The position numbers were made by a program, and so were the translations under genes. Positions 43,262-51,447 of a stretch of 64,000 bases of DNA are shown here, in pieces. The notes below the pieces were generated by a model that saw only the letters and a list, made by a program, of their open reading frames with translations, was not told the origin of the DNA and did not search any database. The DNA comes from Streptomyces aureocirculatus (GTDB lineage: Bacteria > Actinomycetota > Actinomycetes > Streptomycetales > Streptomycetaceae): NCBI RefSeq assembly GCF_000720475.1, contig NZ_JOAP01000007.1:186001-250000 (forward strand). The letters are read 5' to 3'. The first letter of the stretch is position 1, and every line of letters starts with the position of its first letter.

Positions 43262-43966
43262 TCACTCCGCCACCGACTTCAGTTCCCGCTCCAGACCCCG
43301 CCCCTTGGTCTCCACCAGCGCCGCCGCCACCTCGGCCAGTTTGCGGTTGGTCTGCTGGGAGACGCGGCGCAGCAGGGTGAAGGCGCGGTCGGCGTCGCAG
43401 GTCACGACGTGCATGATGATGCCGCACGCCTGGTCCACGACGGGGCGGGTGCGCAGGGCCTCGCCCAGGTGGTCGAGTTCCGTGAGCGCCGCGCGGTAGT
43501 GCCGGTCGCGGACCAGGCCCGCCGTCGCGAAGTCCCCGAGTGCCTGCGCGGGGCCGCAGCCCGCGTCGTCCAGGGCGCCGGGGCGGAAGCTGAACAGGCT
43601 GAGCGTCAGGGTGAGCCCGGACCGCCGGAAGGGCAGGGTGACGCTCGCGCGGACCCCGGAGTCCAGGGCGAGCGCGCGGTACTCCGGCCACCGCTCGTCG
43701 TGCAGCAGGTCCTCCGTGTCCACGGGGGCGCCGCGCTCGCGGGCGGCCGGGATCGGCCCGTCGCCGGAGCGAAGCTGCACGGCGACCAGGCGCGCGAGGT
43801 CCGGGTGGGTGACGGCGGCCGGCTGCTCCGTGCCGCCGTCGGTGACGGTGGTGCCCGCGCCGCAGCACCCGGCGGTGCAGCGCACGGCCTGCTCGGCGAG
43901 TTCCGAGAGCCTGCGGGCCGGCTGGGCGGATTCCGGACCGTCCGTTCCTCGAAGTGTCGGCATCAT
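43262..43966 (-). CDS. GAF-ANTAR domain regulator
   Basis: 234 aa. Residues ~15-160 form a GAF domain; residues ~170-230 form an ANTAR RNA-binding domain with ALRTRPVVDQACGIIMHVVT and AFTLLRRVSQQTNRKLAEVA. ANTAR proteins bind paired hairpins in leader RNA to prevent termination. A double ATG (43966/43963) follows AAGGAAGG. Head to head with a PAS-GAF gene 162 bp away. Confidence 0.9.
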   Translation of the reverse strand: MMPTLRGTDGPESAQPARRLSELAEQAVRCTAGCCGAGTTVTDGGTEQPAAVTHPDLARLVAVQLRSGDGPIPAARERGAPVDTEDLLHDERWPEYRALALDSGVRASVTLPFRRSGLTLTLSLFSFRPGALDDAGCGPAQALGDFATAGLVRDRHYRAALTELDHLGEALRTRPVVDQACGIIMHVVTCDADRAFTLLRRVSQQTNRKLAEVAAALVETKGRGLERELKSVAE

Positions 43967-44128
43967 GATGTGCCTTCCTTCCGGTTCCTTCCGGTTCCTT
44001 CCGGCCGGGGGTCGTGCCGTGCGATCCCGTGCGGCCCCGCGCGGGCCTTCGGAGCCCCGCGGGTACCCTCCCCGTTCGAATTCCCGGCGTCGGCCCCGGA
44101 AAACGGTGGCAACCGATACGTTCGACGC

Positions 44129-45250
44129 ATGGCGGAGACCGATCGTTTCGGCGAGGACCTCGCTGATTTCATGCGCCGTGTCGCGGAGTTGAAGGCGTCC
44201 CGCGCCGTCCCTTCCGGAGATCTGGGCACCATGCTGGACGCGGCCCTGTTCGAACTGGAACACGCGGTGGAGCAGTTGTGGCCGGGCCTGGAGCGGCTGA
44301 CCGCCGACGGCCCCGCGGCCGGTGCGTCGGCCACCCGTGACGAGCAGCGGCTGCTGCGCGCCGTCTTCCAGCGGTTCCCGCTCCCGGTCACGCTGGTCGA
44401 CGGCGACACCGTGGTGCGGCGCATGAACCCGGCGGCCACGGACCTCACCGGGATGCGCGGCGGGTACGCGACGGGCCGCCCGCTCACCGTCTTCCTGACC
44501 CCGGCCGACCGGCCCGCCTTCCGCTCGCAGGCCGCGGCGGTCGCGCGCGGCGAGGGCGACCGGAGCCTGACGGTGCGCCTTCAGCACCGCCCCGAGCTGC
44601 CCGTACGGGCGACCCTGACGGCGCTGCGTCCCGGCACCGAGCCCCGCCCGGTGGTCCTCGTCGTGCTGCAGCCCCCGGGCCCGCGCGAACCCCTGCCCCG
44701 CGGCGTCCGGGGCCGCACCCCCGACCTGACGGAGGCGACCCGGCACGCCGAGCTCCTGGAGCTGACGGACGCCGTGACGATCTCGCTGCTCACGGCGCCC
44801 GCCGGGGACCCGTCAGCGGTGCTCGGCCGGGTCGCCGAGGTCCTGCACGGCCGGTTCGCGGACTGGGTGATCGCCGACGAGGGGGTGGTCCGTCCTCGGC
44901 GCCGCCGTGTGCTCGGCCCCGAGGGAGGACCGGTCGCGGACGTCCTCGCGCAGGACCCGGCCGACTGTCCGCTGGTGCGCGACGCGGCTCGCTGCGGCGC
45001 CCCCACGCTACAGGTGCGGCCCGATCCGCCGGAGGGCTTCGGGCGGGACGCGGGCGGCGCCCCGATCCTGGTCCGCGCGAACGTCACGTCCCTGCTGTGC
45101 GTGCCGCTCGCGGCGCGCACGAACGGGCCGGTGGAGGGCGTCCTCAGCCTGTTCCGCACCGGCGCGCGCCTCGCCTTCTCGATGGCGGAGGCGCGCGCCG
45201 TGGACGTCATGTCACGCCATGTCGCGCTGGCTATGCGGCGTTCGTCGTGA
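44129..45250 (+). CDS. PAS-GAF sensor protein without a catalytic output domain
   Basis: 373 aa. A helical N-terminus (~1-65) precedes a PAS domain (LLRAVFQRFPLPVTLVDGDT, NPAATDLTGMRGG) and a GAF domain (AVTISLLTAPAGDPSAVLGR, VTSLLCVPLAARTNGPVEGV). PP2C phosphatase or histidine kinase domains that normally follow in actinobacterial regulators of the SigB pathway are missing, so this may be a signalling subunit. Its 3' end overlaps the sigma gene by 20 bp. Confidence 0.82.
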   Translation: MAETDRFGEDLADFMRRVAELKASRAVPSGDLGTMLDAALFELEHAVEQLWPGLERLTADGPAAGASATRDEQRLLRAVFQRFPLPVTLVDGDTVVRRMNPAATDLTGMRGGYATGRPLTVFLTPADRPAFRSQAAAVARGEGDRSLTVRLQHRPELPVRATLTALRPGTEPRPVVLVVLQPPGPREPLPRGVRGRTPDLTEATRHAELLELTDAVTISLLTAPAGDPSAVLGRVAEVLHGRFADWVIADEGVVRPRRRRVLGPEGGPVADVLAQDPADCPLVRDAARCGAPTLQVRPDPPEGFGRDAGGAPILVRANVTSLLCVPLAARTNGPVEGVLSLFRTGARLAFSMAEARAVDVMSRHVALAMRRSS

Positions 45251-46271
45251 CCTCGGCGGACCGGGCGGCGTCGGCGCCGCGGCCGAACCGGACGGACTCG
45301 ACGGTCCCGGCGCCCGCGCTGTCCGCACTGTCCGCGCTGTCGGGGAGTTCCTGGCGGGCCGCCTCGCGCAGGACTTCCTCGCGCATCCGTCCGCAGCAGC
45401 GGCTGATCAGGCGGGACACGTGCATCTGGGAGATGCCGAGGTGCTCGGCGATGCGGCTCTGCGTCATGTCGCGGAAGAACCGCATGTAGAGGATGTCCCG
45501 CTCGCGTTCGGGAAGCCGGGCCAGGCACGGCTTGACGGCCTCGCGGTCGACAACGGTGTCGAGAGCGGGGTCGGGGCCGCCGAGGGTGTCCCGCAGCGCG
45601 TAGCCGTCGTCGCTGCCGGGCAGCTCGGCGTCCAGGGACAGCGCGGTGAAGCTGTCGAGGGCCTCCAGGCCGGTGGCGGCTTCCTCCTCCGTCATCCGGG
45701 CCCGCTCGGCGATCTCGGCGAGGGTGGGCGCGCGCCCCGACACCGTCTGGGACAGGTCCTGGCAGGCGAACCGCACGCGGTTGCGCAGGTCCTGGACCCG
45801 GCGCGGCACGTGCAGGGTCCACATGTGGTCACGGAAGTGACGTTTGATCTCGCCGGTGACGGTCGGTACGGCGTAGCTCTCGAAGGCGTTGCCGCGCTCG
45901 GGGTCGTAGCGGTCGACGGCCTTCACCAGGCCGAGGGCCGCGACCTGCCGCAGGTCGTCGAGTGCCTCGCCGCGGCCGCGGAAGCGTCCCGCGAGGCGCT
46001 CGGCCATGGGGAGCCAGGCCCGCACGATCTCCTCGCGCAGCGCGTCCCGCTCGGGGCCGTGCGGGAGGGCGCAGATCCGCCGGAAGGCCTCGGCGGTGTC
46101 GGGGGCGTCGTCGTGCGGGTGCCGCGCGGAGCGTCGCGGCCGGGGGATGAGGGGAGCCCCTGCCCCCTCGGAGTGCTCGGGCCGCTCGGGCCGCGCGGGG
46201 TGGGCGGTGCCGTCGTGCCGGGCCGTGTCCTCACATCGTGCTGCATCAGTTCGTGCTGCATCAGATCGCAT
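45231..46271 (-). CDS. SigB/SigF/SigG-family RNA polymerase sigma factor
   Basis: 346 aa. Region 2 (EALDDLRQVAALGLVKAVDR, YDPERGNAFESYAVPTVTGE, IKRHFRDHMWTLHVPRRVQD), region 3 and region 4 (LPERERDILYMRFFRDMTQS, RIAEHLGISQMHVSRLISRC) match stress-response sigma factors of group 3. About 60 Arg/Asp/Pro-rich residues lead in and a ~45-residue Ala/Ser tail follows. No anti-sigma partner is adjacent; the flanking PAS-GAF and GAF-ANTAR proteins may act in the same pathway. Confidence 0.92.
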   Translation of the reverse strand: MRSDAARTDAARCEDTARHDGTAHPARPERPEHSEGAGAPLIPRPRRSARHPHDDAPDTAEAFRRICALPHGPERDALREEIVRAWLPMAERLAGRFRGRGEALDDLRQVAALGLVKAVDRYDPERGNAFESYAVPTVTGEIKRHFRDHMWTLHVPRRVQDLRNRVRFACQDLSQTVSGRAPTLAEIAERARMTEEEAATGLEALDSFTALSLDAELPGSDDGYALRDTLGGPDPALDTVVDREAVKPCLARLPERERDILYMRFFRDMTQSRIAEHLGISQMHVSRLISRCCGRMREEVLREAARQELPDSADSADSAGAGTVESVRFGRGADAARSAEVTTNAA

Positions 46272-46602
46272 GATGCGTGCAACTCCCTTGGTGCCGGTGC
46301 CTGGAGTGGAAAAGTCACCGTGGGAGGGCGTACGGAAGCGCATGGCGTGCACCTGTTGTACCTGGGCACACCCGGGGATGAGCGAAGCCGCTCCCACGGA
46401 CGTGCCTCCGGTCCGAAGCACTGTTCCTCCGCCTGCCCCCGGCCCGGGGCTGCAAACAAACCCCTGCGCACACGCGACCCGTCCGGGTGTTTCCCGCCCG
46501 GCCCGCTGGACACCCGGTCCACAGCAACGCGCGCTCGACCGGTCCACAGCAGCGCGTGCTCGTTCGCCCCCGGAGGGCCCCAGCCAACCTGGAGGACACC
46601 GC
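46272..46602. other. divergent region between the sigma factor and the TPP-enzyme operon
   Basis: 331 bp with no gene. It contains a 25-bp direct repeat (46514-46538 and 46539-46563, ccggtccacagca-cgcg-gctcg type, three mismatches) just before the TPP-enzyme start, and a hairpin with cgggtgt/acacccg arms (46484-46490, 46510-46516). A clear GTTT-N14-GGGT SigB-type promoter was not found here. Confidence 0.55.
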
Positions 46603-48402
46603 ATGACCGCGAAGGTCGCCGATCACATCCTCGAACGGCTTCGGGCCTGGGACGTCAGTTGCGTCTTCGGCTATCCGGGGGACGGCATCAACGGCCTGCT
46701 CGCCGCCTGGGGCAGGGCCGACGACCGGCCCCGTTTCATCCAGGCCCGGCACGAGGAGACGGCCGCGTTCGAGGCGGTCGGCTACGCCAAGTTCGGGCAC
46801 CGTCTCGGTGTGTGCGTGGCGACGTCGGGTCCTGGCGCGATCCACCTCCTCAACGGCCTGTACGACGCCAAGCTTGACCATGTGCCGGTCCTCGCCATCG
46901 TCGGTCAGACGGACCGCAGCGCCATGGGCGGCTCGTACCAGCAGGAAGTCGACCTGCACACCCTGTACAAGGACGTGGCCGGGGATTTCGTGGAGACGGT
47001 GACGGTTCCCGAGCAACTGCCGAACGTCATCGACCGGGCCATCCGCACCGCGTACGCGCGCCGCTGCCCGACGGCCGTGATCGTCCCCGGTGACGTGCAG
47101 GAACTCGACTACAGCCCGCCCACGCACGAGTTCAAGATGGTGCCTTCGAGCCTGGACCGCAGCGCGTGGACCGCGCTGCCCTCACCGACCGCCCTGCGGC
47201 GCGCCGCCGACGTCCTCAACTCCGGCGACAAGGCGGCCCTGCTCGTCGGCCAGGGCGCGGGGGGTGCTCGCGCCGAGGTCGAGGAGATCGCGGACCTGCT
47301 CGGTGCGGGCGTCGCCAAGGCGCTGCTCGGCAAGGACGTCCTGAGCGACGAGCTCCCCCATGTCACGGGCGCGATCGGACTGCTCGGCACCCGCCCCTCG
47401 TACGAGCTGATGCGTGACTGCGACACGCTCCTGACCATCGGTTCCAGCTTTCCGTACGCGCAGTTCCTGCCGGAATTCGGCAGCGCGCGCGGTGTGCAGA
47501 TCGACATCGACCCGCACATGATCGGGATGCGCTATCCGTACGAGGTGAACCTGGTCGGCGACGCCCGTGCCACGCTGCGCCAACTGATCCCGATGATCTC
47601 GAAGGAGCGCAGGGAGACGGGCCGCGAGTGGCAGAGGGAGATCTGCGCGAACGTGGAGCGCTGGCGGGGTGTCCTGGAGCGCAGGGCGGAGCTTGCCGCC
47701 GACCCCGTGAACCCCGAGTTCGTGGCCCGTGCGCTCGACCCGCTGCTCCCCGACGACGCGATCGTCACCTGCGACTCGGGTTCGACCGCCAACTGGTTCG
47801 CGCGCCATCTGACGATGCGGGGTGACATGCGGGCCTCCCTGTCGGGGACGCTCGCCTCCATGGGCTGCGGGGTGCCGTACGCGATCGGCGCGAAGTTCGC
47901 CCACCCGAACCGGCCCGTGGTGGCGCTCGTCGGGGACGGCGCGATGCAGATGAACGGGATGGCGGAGCTGATCACGGCGGCCAAGTACCGGCACCGCTGG
48001 GACGACCCCCGTCTGGTCGTCGGCGTGTGGAACAACCAGGACCTGAACCAGGTGACGTGGGAGATGCGGTCGATGGGCGGCGCGCCCGCCTTCCTGCCCG
48101 CGCAGTCCCTGCCCGATGTGCCGTACGCGGAATTCGCCCGCTCGATCGGCCTGACGGGCATCCGCGTGGAGCACCCCGACGACGTGACGGAGGCCTGGCG
48201 TGCCGCTCTCGCTGCGGAGGGCCCCGCGGTCGTCGAGTTCCTGACGGACCCCGCGGTGCCGCCGATCCCGCCGCACGCCACCTGGGACCAGCTCGAGTCG
48301 ACCGCGGCCGCCGTCCTCAAGGGTGACACGGACCGTACCGCGATGGTGAAGCAGGGGCTCAAGGCGAAGGCTCAGGAGTTCTTCGGGAGCAAGAAGGATT
48401 GA
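46603..48402 (+). CDS. thiamine pyrophosphate-requiring enzyme (pyruvate oxidase/acetolactate synthase-like)
   Basis: 599 aa. Three-domain TPP enzyme: N-terminal PYR domain with catalytic Glu in ARHEETAAFEAVGYAKF and GPGAIHLLNGLYDAK; central FAD/transhydrogenase-type domain (AALLVGQGAGGARAEVEEIA); C-terminal PP domain with the TPP motif GDGAMQMNGMAELIT ... VGVWNNQDLN. Closest in pattern to pyruvate dehydrogenase (quinone)/PoxB-like proteins. ATG 46603 has GGAGGA 7 nt upstream. First gene of a four-gene stress-type cluster (TPP enzyme, CBS, PfpI, TIGR03086). Confidence 0.9.
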   Translation: MTAKVADHILERLRAWDVSCVFGYPGDGINGLLAAWGRADDRPRFIQARHEETAAFEAVGYAKFGHRLGVCVATSGPGAIHLLNGLYDAKLDHVPVLAIVGQTDRSAMGGSYQQEVDLHTLYKDVAGDFVETVTVPEQLPNVIDRAIRTAYARRCPTAVIVPGDVQELDYSPPTHEFKMVPSSLDRSAWTALPSPTALRRAADVLNSGDKAALLVGQGAGGARAEVEEIADLLGAGVAKALLGKDVLSDELPHVTGAIGLLGTRPSYELMRDCDTLLTIGSSFPYAQFLPEFGSARGVQIDIDPHMIGMRYPYEVNLVGDARATLRQLIPMISKERRETGREWQREICANVERWRGVLERRAELAADPVNPEFVARALDPLLPDDAIVTCDSGSTANWFARHLTMRGDMRASLSGTLASMGCGVPYAIGAKFAHPNRPVVALVGDGAMQMNGMAELITAAKYRHRWDDPRLVVGVWNNQDLNQVTWEMRSMGGAPAFLPAQSLPDVPYAEFARSIGLTGIRVEHPDDVTEAWRAALAAEGPAVVEFLTDPAVPPIPPHATWDQLESTAAAVLKGDTDRTAMVKQGLKAKAQEFFGSKKD

Positions 48403-48453
48403 TCGGGACTGATCGGGCAACCAGGACCGAAGGAAGAGAGAGGTCTCAGCACC

Positions 48454-48885
48454 ATGGCGGAGTACGTGCGGGAAGTCATGACACCGGCGGTCGTCGCGGT
48501 CCGCCCCGACGCCTCGCTGGTCGAAGCGGCACAACTGATGCGCGCCCAGGACATCGGTGATGTCATAGTCACGGGCGGCGGTCAGATCATCGGTGTCCTG
48601 ACCGACCGGGACATCACCCTGCGCGCCGTCGCCGACGGCGCGGACCCGTTGACGGTCAGTGTCCATTCCGTGTGCACGCCGGACCCGGTCGTGGTGGCCC
48701 CCGACGACACCGTGTCGGAGGCCGTGCAGTTGATGCGTACCCACGCGGTGCGCCGGCTGCCCGTCGTCGAGGACGGCACCCCGGTCGGCATGGTGAGCAT
48801 CGGCGACCTCGCCCTCCACCAGGACCCCTCGTCCGCACTGGCCGAGATCAGCCGGGCCGAGGCCGGGCACCACCCGAACCACTGA
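48454..48885 (+). CDS. two-CBS-domain protein
   Basis: 143 aa, essentially one CBS pair: VREVMTPAVVAVRPDASLVE, IIGVLTDRDITLRAVADGAD, then VCTPDPVVVAPDDTVSEAVQ and VGMVSIGDLALHQDPSSALA. Such proteins bind adenine nucleotides and sense energy or redox state. GAGAGAGGT lies upstream of the ATG. 51 bp after the TPP-enzyme stop and likely cotranscribed. Confidence 0.94.
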   Translation: MAEYVREVMTPAVVAVRPDASLVEAAQLMRAQDIGDVIVTGGGQIIGVLTDRDITLRAVADGADPLTVSVHSVCTPDPVVVAPDDTVSEAVQLMRTHAVRRLPVVEDGTPVGMVSIGDLALHQDPSSALAEISRAEAGHHPNH

Positions 48886-48900
48886 AAGGCACATCGACAC

Positions 48901-49446
48901 ATGCGCATCGCATTCCTGGTCGCCCCCGAAGGCGTCGAACAAGTGGAGCTGACCGAGCCCTGGCAGGCCGTGGTGGACGGCGGCGGCGAGCCCGTCCTGG
49001 TGTCCACCGAGGCCGGTTCGGTGCAGGGCTTCAACCATCTCGACAAGGCCGACACGTTCCCCGTCGACCAGGTGGTCGGCGAGGTCTCGGCGGACGAGTT
49101 CGCGGGCCTCGTCCTTCCGGGCGGTGTCGCCAATCCGGACCTGCTGCGCACCGACGAGGACGCGGTGGCGTTCGTCCGCGCGTTCTTCGAGCTGGGCCGG
49201 CCGGTCGCGGCGATCTGTCACGCGCCCTGGACGCTGGTGGAGGCGGACGTGGTGCGGGACCGCACGCTGACGTCGTGGCCGAGTCTGCGCACCGACATCC
49301 GCAACGCCGGCGGCTCCTGGGTGGACGAGCAGGTGAAGGTCTGCGACGGCGGCTCCAACACGCTGGTCACCAGCCGCAAGCCGGACGACCTCAAGGCGTT
49401 CTGCGAGGCGTTCATGAAGGAGTTCACGCGCGCCGCGGACCAGTAG
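48901..49446 (+). CDS. DJ-1/PfpI-family protein (type 1 glutamine amidotransferase-like)
   Basis: 181 aa. The nucleophilic elbow AAICHAPW places Cys at 106, and a Glu in VEQVELTEPWQAV aligns with the acid; LVLPGGVANPDLLR and TSWPSLRTDIRNAGGSWVDE are typical of PfpI-type stress proteins (possible glyoxalase/chaperone or protease). 15 bp after the CBS gene. Confidence 0.93.
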   Translation: MRIAFLVAPEGVEQVELTEPWQAVVDGGGEPVLVSTEAGSVQGFNHLDKADTFPVDQVVGEVSADEFAGLVLPGGVANPDLLRTDEDAVAFVRAFFELGRPVAAICHAPWTLVEADVVRDRTLTSWPSLRTDIRNAGGSWVDEQVKVCDGGSNTLVTSRKPDDLKAFCEAFMKEFTRAADQ

Positions 49447-49488
49447 ACGGTCAGCACAGGACGGAACGGAACGACGGGACGGGCGGGT

Positions 49489-50067
49489 ATGAGCTCGGCG
49501 GACACATTCCTGCGGCGGCACGGCCAGGCACTCGACCTGTTCACCGAGCGGGTGCACGGCGTGGGACAGGACCGGTGGGGCGCGCCGACGCCCTGCGCCG
49601 AGTGGACGGTGCGGGACCTCGTCCAGCACCTCGTCGTCGAACAGCTCTGGGTGCCGCCCCTTGTGCGGGACGGCGCCACCATGGACGAGGTCGGCGACTC
49701 CTTCGAGGGCGACATGACCGGCCCCGACCCCGTCGCCTCCTGGGACACCGCGGCGGACGCGGCCCGTGCCGCGTTCGCCGAGTCCGGTGCCCTGGACCGC
49801 ACGGTGCACCTCTCCTACGGCGACACCCCGGCACGCGACTACTGCGCGCAGATGATCACCGACCTGGTCGTGCACAGTTGGGACCTGGCGCGGGCGATCG
49901 GCGCCGACGAGCACCTGCCGGACGAGCTCGTCACGGCCGCCCTGCACGAAGTGCGGCCGTACGCGGCCGACTTGAGCAGGAGCGGCCTCTTCGCCCCCGC
50001 CGTGGAGCCCCCGCCGGGAGCCGACGCGCAGACGGAGCTGCTGTGCCTGCTGGGCCGCACGCCTTAG
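49489..50067 (+). CDS. TIGR03086-type DinB-like metal-binding protein
   Basis: 192 aa. Residues ~1-50 contain RWGAPTPCAEWTVRDLVQHL with the conserved His ligand, and VVHSWDLARAIGAD supplies the second; EVRPYAADLSRSGLFAPAVE is typical of the C-terminal part. Related proteins are mycothiol-dependent maleylpyruvate isomerase-like. 42 bp after the PfpI gene. Confidence 0.9.
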   Translation: MSSADTFLRRHGQALDLFTERVHGVGQDRWGAPTPCAEWTVRDLVQHLVVEQLWVPPLVRDGATMDEVGDSFEGDMTGPDPVASWDTAADAARAAFAESGALDRTVHLSYGDTPARDYCAQMITDLVVHSWDLARAIGADEHLPDELVTAALHEVRPYAADLSRSGLFAPAVEPPPGADAQTELLCLLGRTP

Positions 50068-50397
50068 CGCCTGAACGTCACGAGACGGCCGGGCGTAGTT
50101 GCGTGCGGGCCGGAAGTGGCGGGCCCGGCCGGCACGGGGGGTTGCCGGAAGGGGATCACGGGCCCGCGACCCGAATGCCGGCCCGCCGGACGTGGCCGGG
50201 CCGGAGGCGCCGGAGATCCGTCCACGGTCGGCGCCCCGGAAGAAGACCTCCGCGACGACGACCGGTCCATCCGGCGCCAGCGCCACCATAGGCGGAGGCC
50301 GAGCCGGGCGGCGATCCGCTGAGCGCGTCCGCTGTCCGGATAGCGCAGCGGTTCCGGATTCCGGACGCCAGGCCTGCGCCATCCTGGCCCACCCCCT
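50068..50397. other. gap between the DinB-like gene and the AraC gene
   Basis: 330 bp at normal GC content, between convergent genes. I see no start with a ribosome site, no clear terminator and no recognisable product. The direct repeats are short and probably chance. Confidence 0.4.
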
Positions 50398-51363
50398 TCA
50401 GCCCCGCAGGGTCTGCGAGGGCAGCTCCCCGAACCGCGCCCGGTACTGCTCGGCGAAACGCCCCAGATGGGTGAAGCCCCAACGGAAGGCGACCTCGCTG
50501 ACACCGCGCTCGCCGGGCCCCGCCGCCCGCAGTTCGTCCCGCACCCGGGCCAGCCGTACATCGCGTACGTACGCCATCGGCGTCATGCCCACGTACCGCT
50601 TGAAGGCCTCCTGGAGCCAGCGCACGCCGACCCGCGCCTCGGCGGCGAGTTCCGTGGTGGTGAAGGGGTGCTCGGGCCGCTCCTGCACGGCGGCCATGGC
50701 GCGCTTGACGGGGGCGGGCCGCAACTTGGGGGCGGGCCCTTCGAGCTGGTCGCGGTAGCGGTGCCCGGCGGCCAGCAGCACGCCGTTGAGGAGCGCCTCC
50801 TGGAGCGGTGCGGCCACCAGCGGGCTGCTCAGCGTCGCGGACTCCTCGCGCAGGTCGTCCGCGACGGTGCGCACGAGGCGGGACCAGCCGAGGCCCGGCC
50901 CACTGGAGGTGTCGAACTCGGGGGCGAACTGCACCGGGCCGTGGGCGGGTCTGCCGATGAGCCGCTCCAGGTTCTCCTCCAGGGCGGCCCGGTCGACCTT
51001 GACGGCGAGCACCCGGCAGTCCCCCGTCCACCGGTCGAGGTAGGTGTCACCGCGGGGCTGCAGGACGGCGGCGCGCTGCGGCCCGGTGCGGATCACGGTG
51101 GGACGGGGGCCCTGGCGCCAGGCCATGTGCCCGCCGAGCGGCACGTTCACGTGGTACGACCCGAGCTCGCCGAAGCGCATGCGCACATCCGCGCCGCAGT
51201 GCAGGTCCCCGATGGTGAGTACGCCGAGCTGCCCGATGGTGAAGTCCGCGAGGAAGGGGCGCGGGCCCTCGATCACATCCATGAAATTGCTGTAGTACGC
51301 GGTCCCGAGCAGGTCCCGCGCCTCATCCACATCACTAGTCCCGAAGGACGTCCTCACCACCAC
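50398..51363 (-). CDS. AraC-family transcriptional regulator
   Basis: 321 aa. The N-terminal part matches AraC_binding_2 (SYHVNVPLGGHMAWRQGPRP, RGDTYLDRWTGDCRVLAVKV); the C-terminal ~100 residues are two helix-turn-helix units (FTTTELAAEARVGVRWLQEA, VSEVAFRWGFTHLGRFAEQY). Three GTG codons in a row (51363/51360/51357) make the start ambiguous; GGAGAG precedes the first. Confidence 0.9.
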   Translation of the reverse strand: MVVRTSFGTSDVDEARDLLGTAYYSNFMDVIEGPRPFLADFTIGQLGVLTIGDLHCGADVRMRFGELGSYHVNVPLGGHMAWRQGPRPTVIRTGPQRAAVLQPRGDTYLDRWTGDCRVLAVKVDRAALEENLERLIGRPAHGPVQFAPEFDTSSGPGLGWSRLVRTVADDLREESATLSSPLVAAPLQEALLNGVLLAAGHRYRDQLEGPAPKLRPAPVKRAMAAVQERPEHPFTTTELAAEARVGVRWLQEAFKRYVGMTPMAYVRDVRLARVRDELRAAGPGERGVSEVAFRWGFTHLGRFAEQYRARFGELPSQTLRG

Positions 51364-51447
51364 GGTCTCTCCAACTGCGCAGCGTACGGCGTGGTTCCGC
51401 CACGCTACCGCCCGTTCCGCCCGGTTCGCGCCACGCTACCGCCCGTG

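Noticed and set aside
46484..46516. cgggtgt/acacccg hairpin as a SigB promoter or ANTAR target
   Set aside because: Arms are only 7 bp, no GTTT-N14-16-GGGTAT geometry, and a single hairpin does not fit the ANTAR dual-hairpin motif.
47182..50382. 1066-codon minus-strand frame opposite the TPP/CBS/PfpI genes
   Set aside because: All four plus-strand genes are well supported; the antisense frame is compositional.
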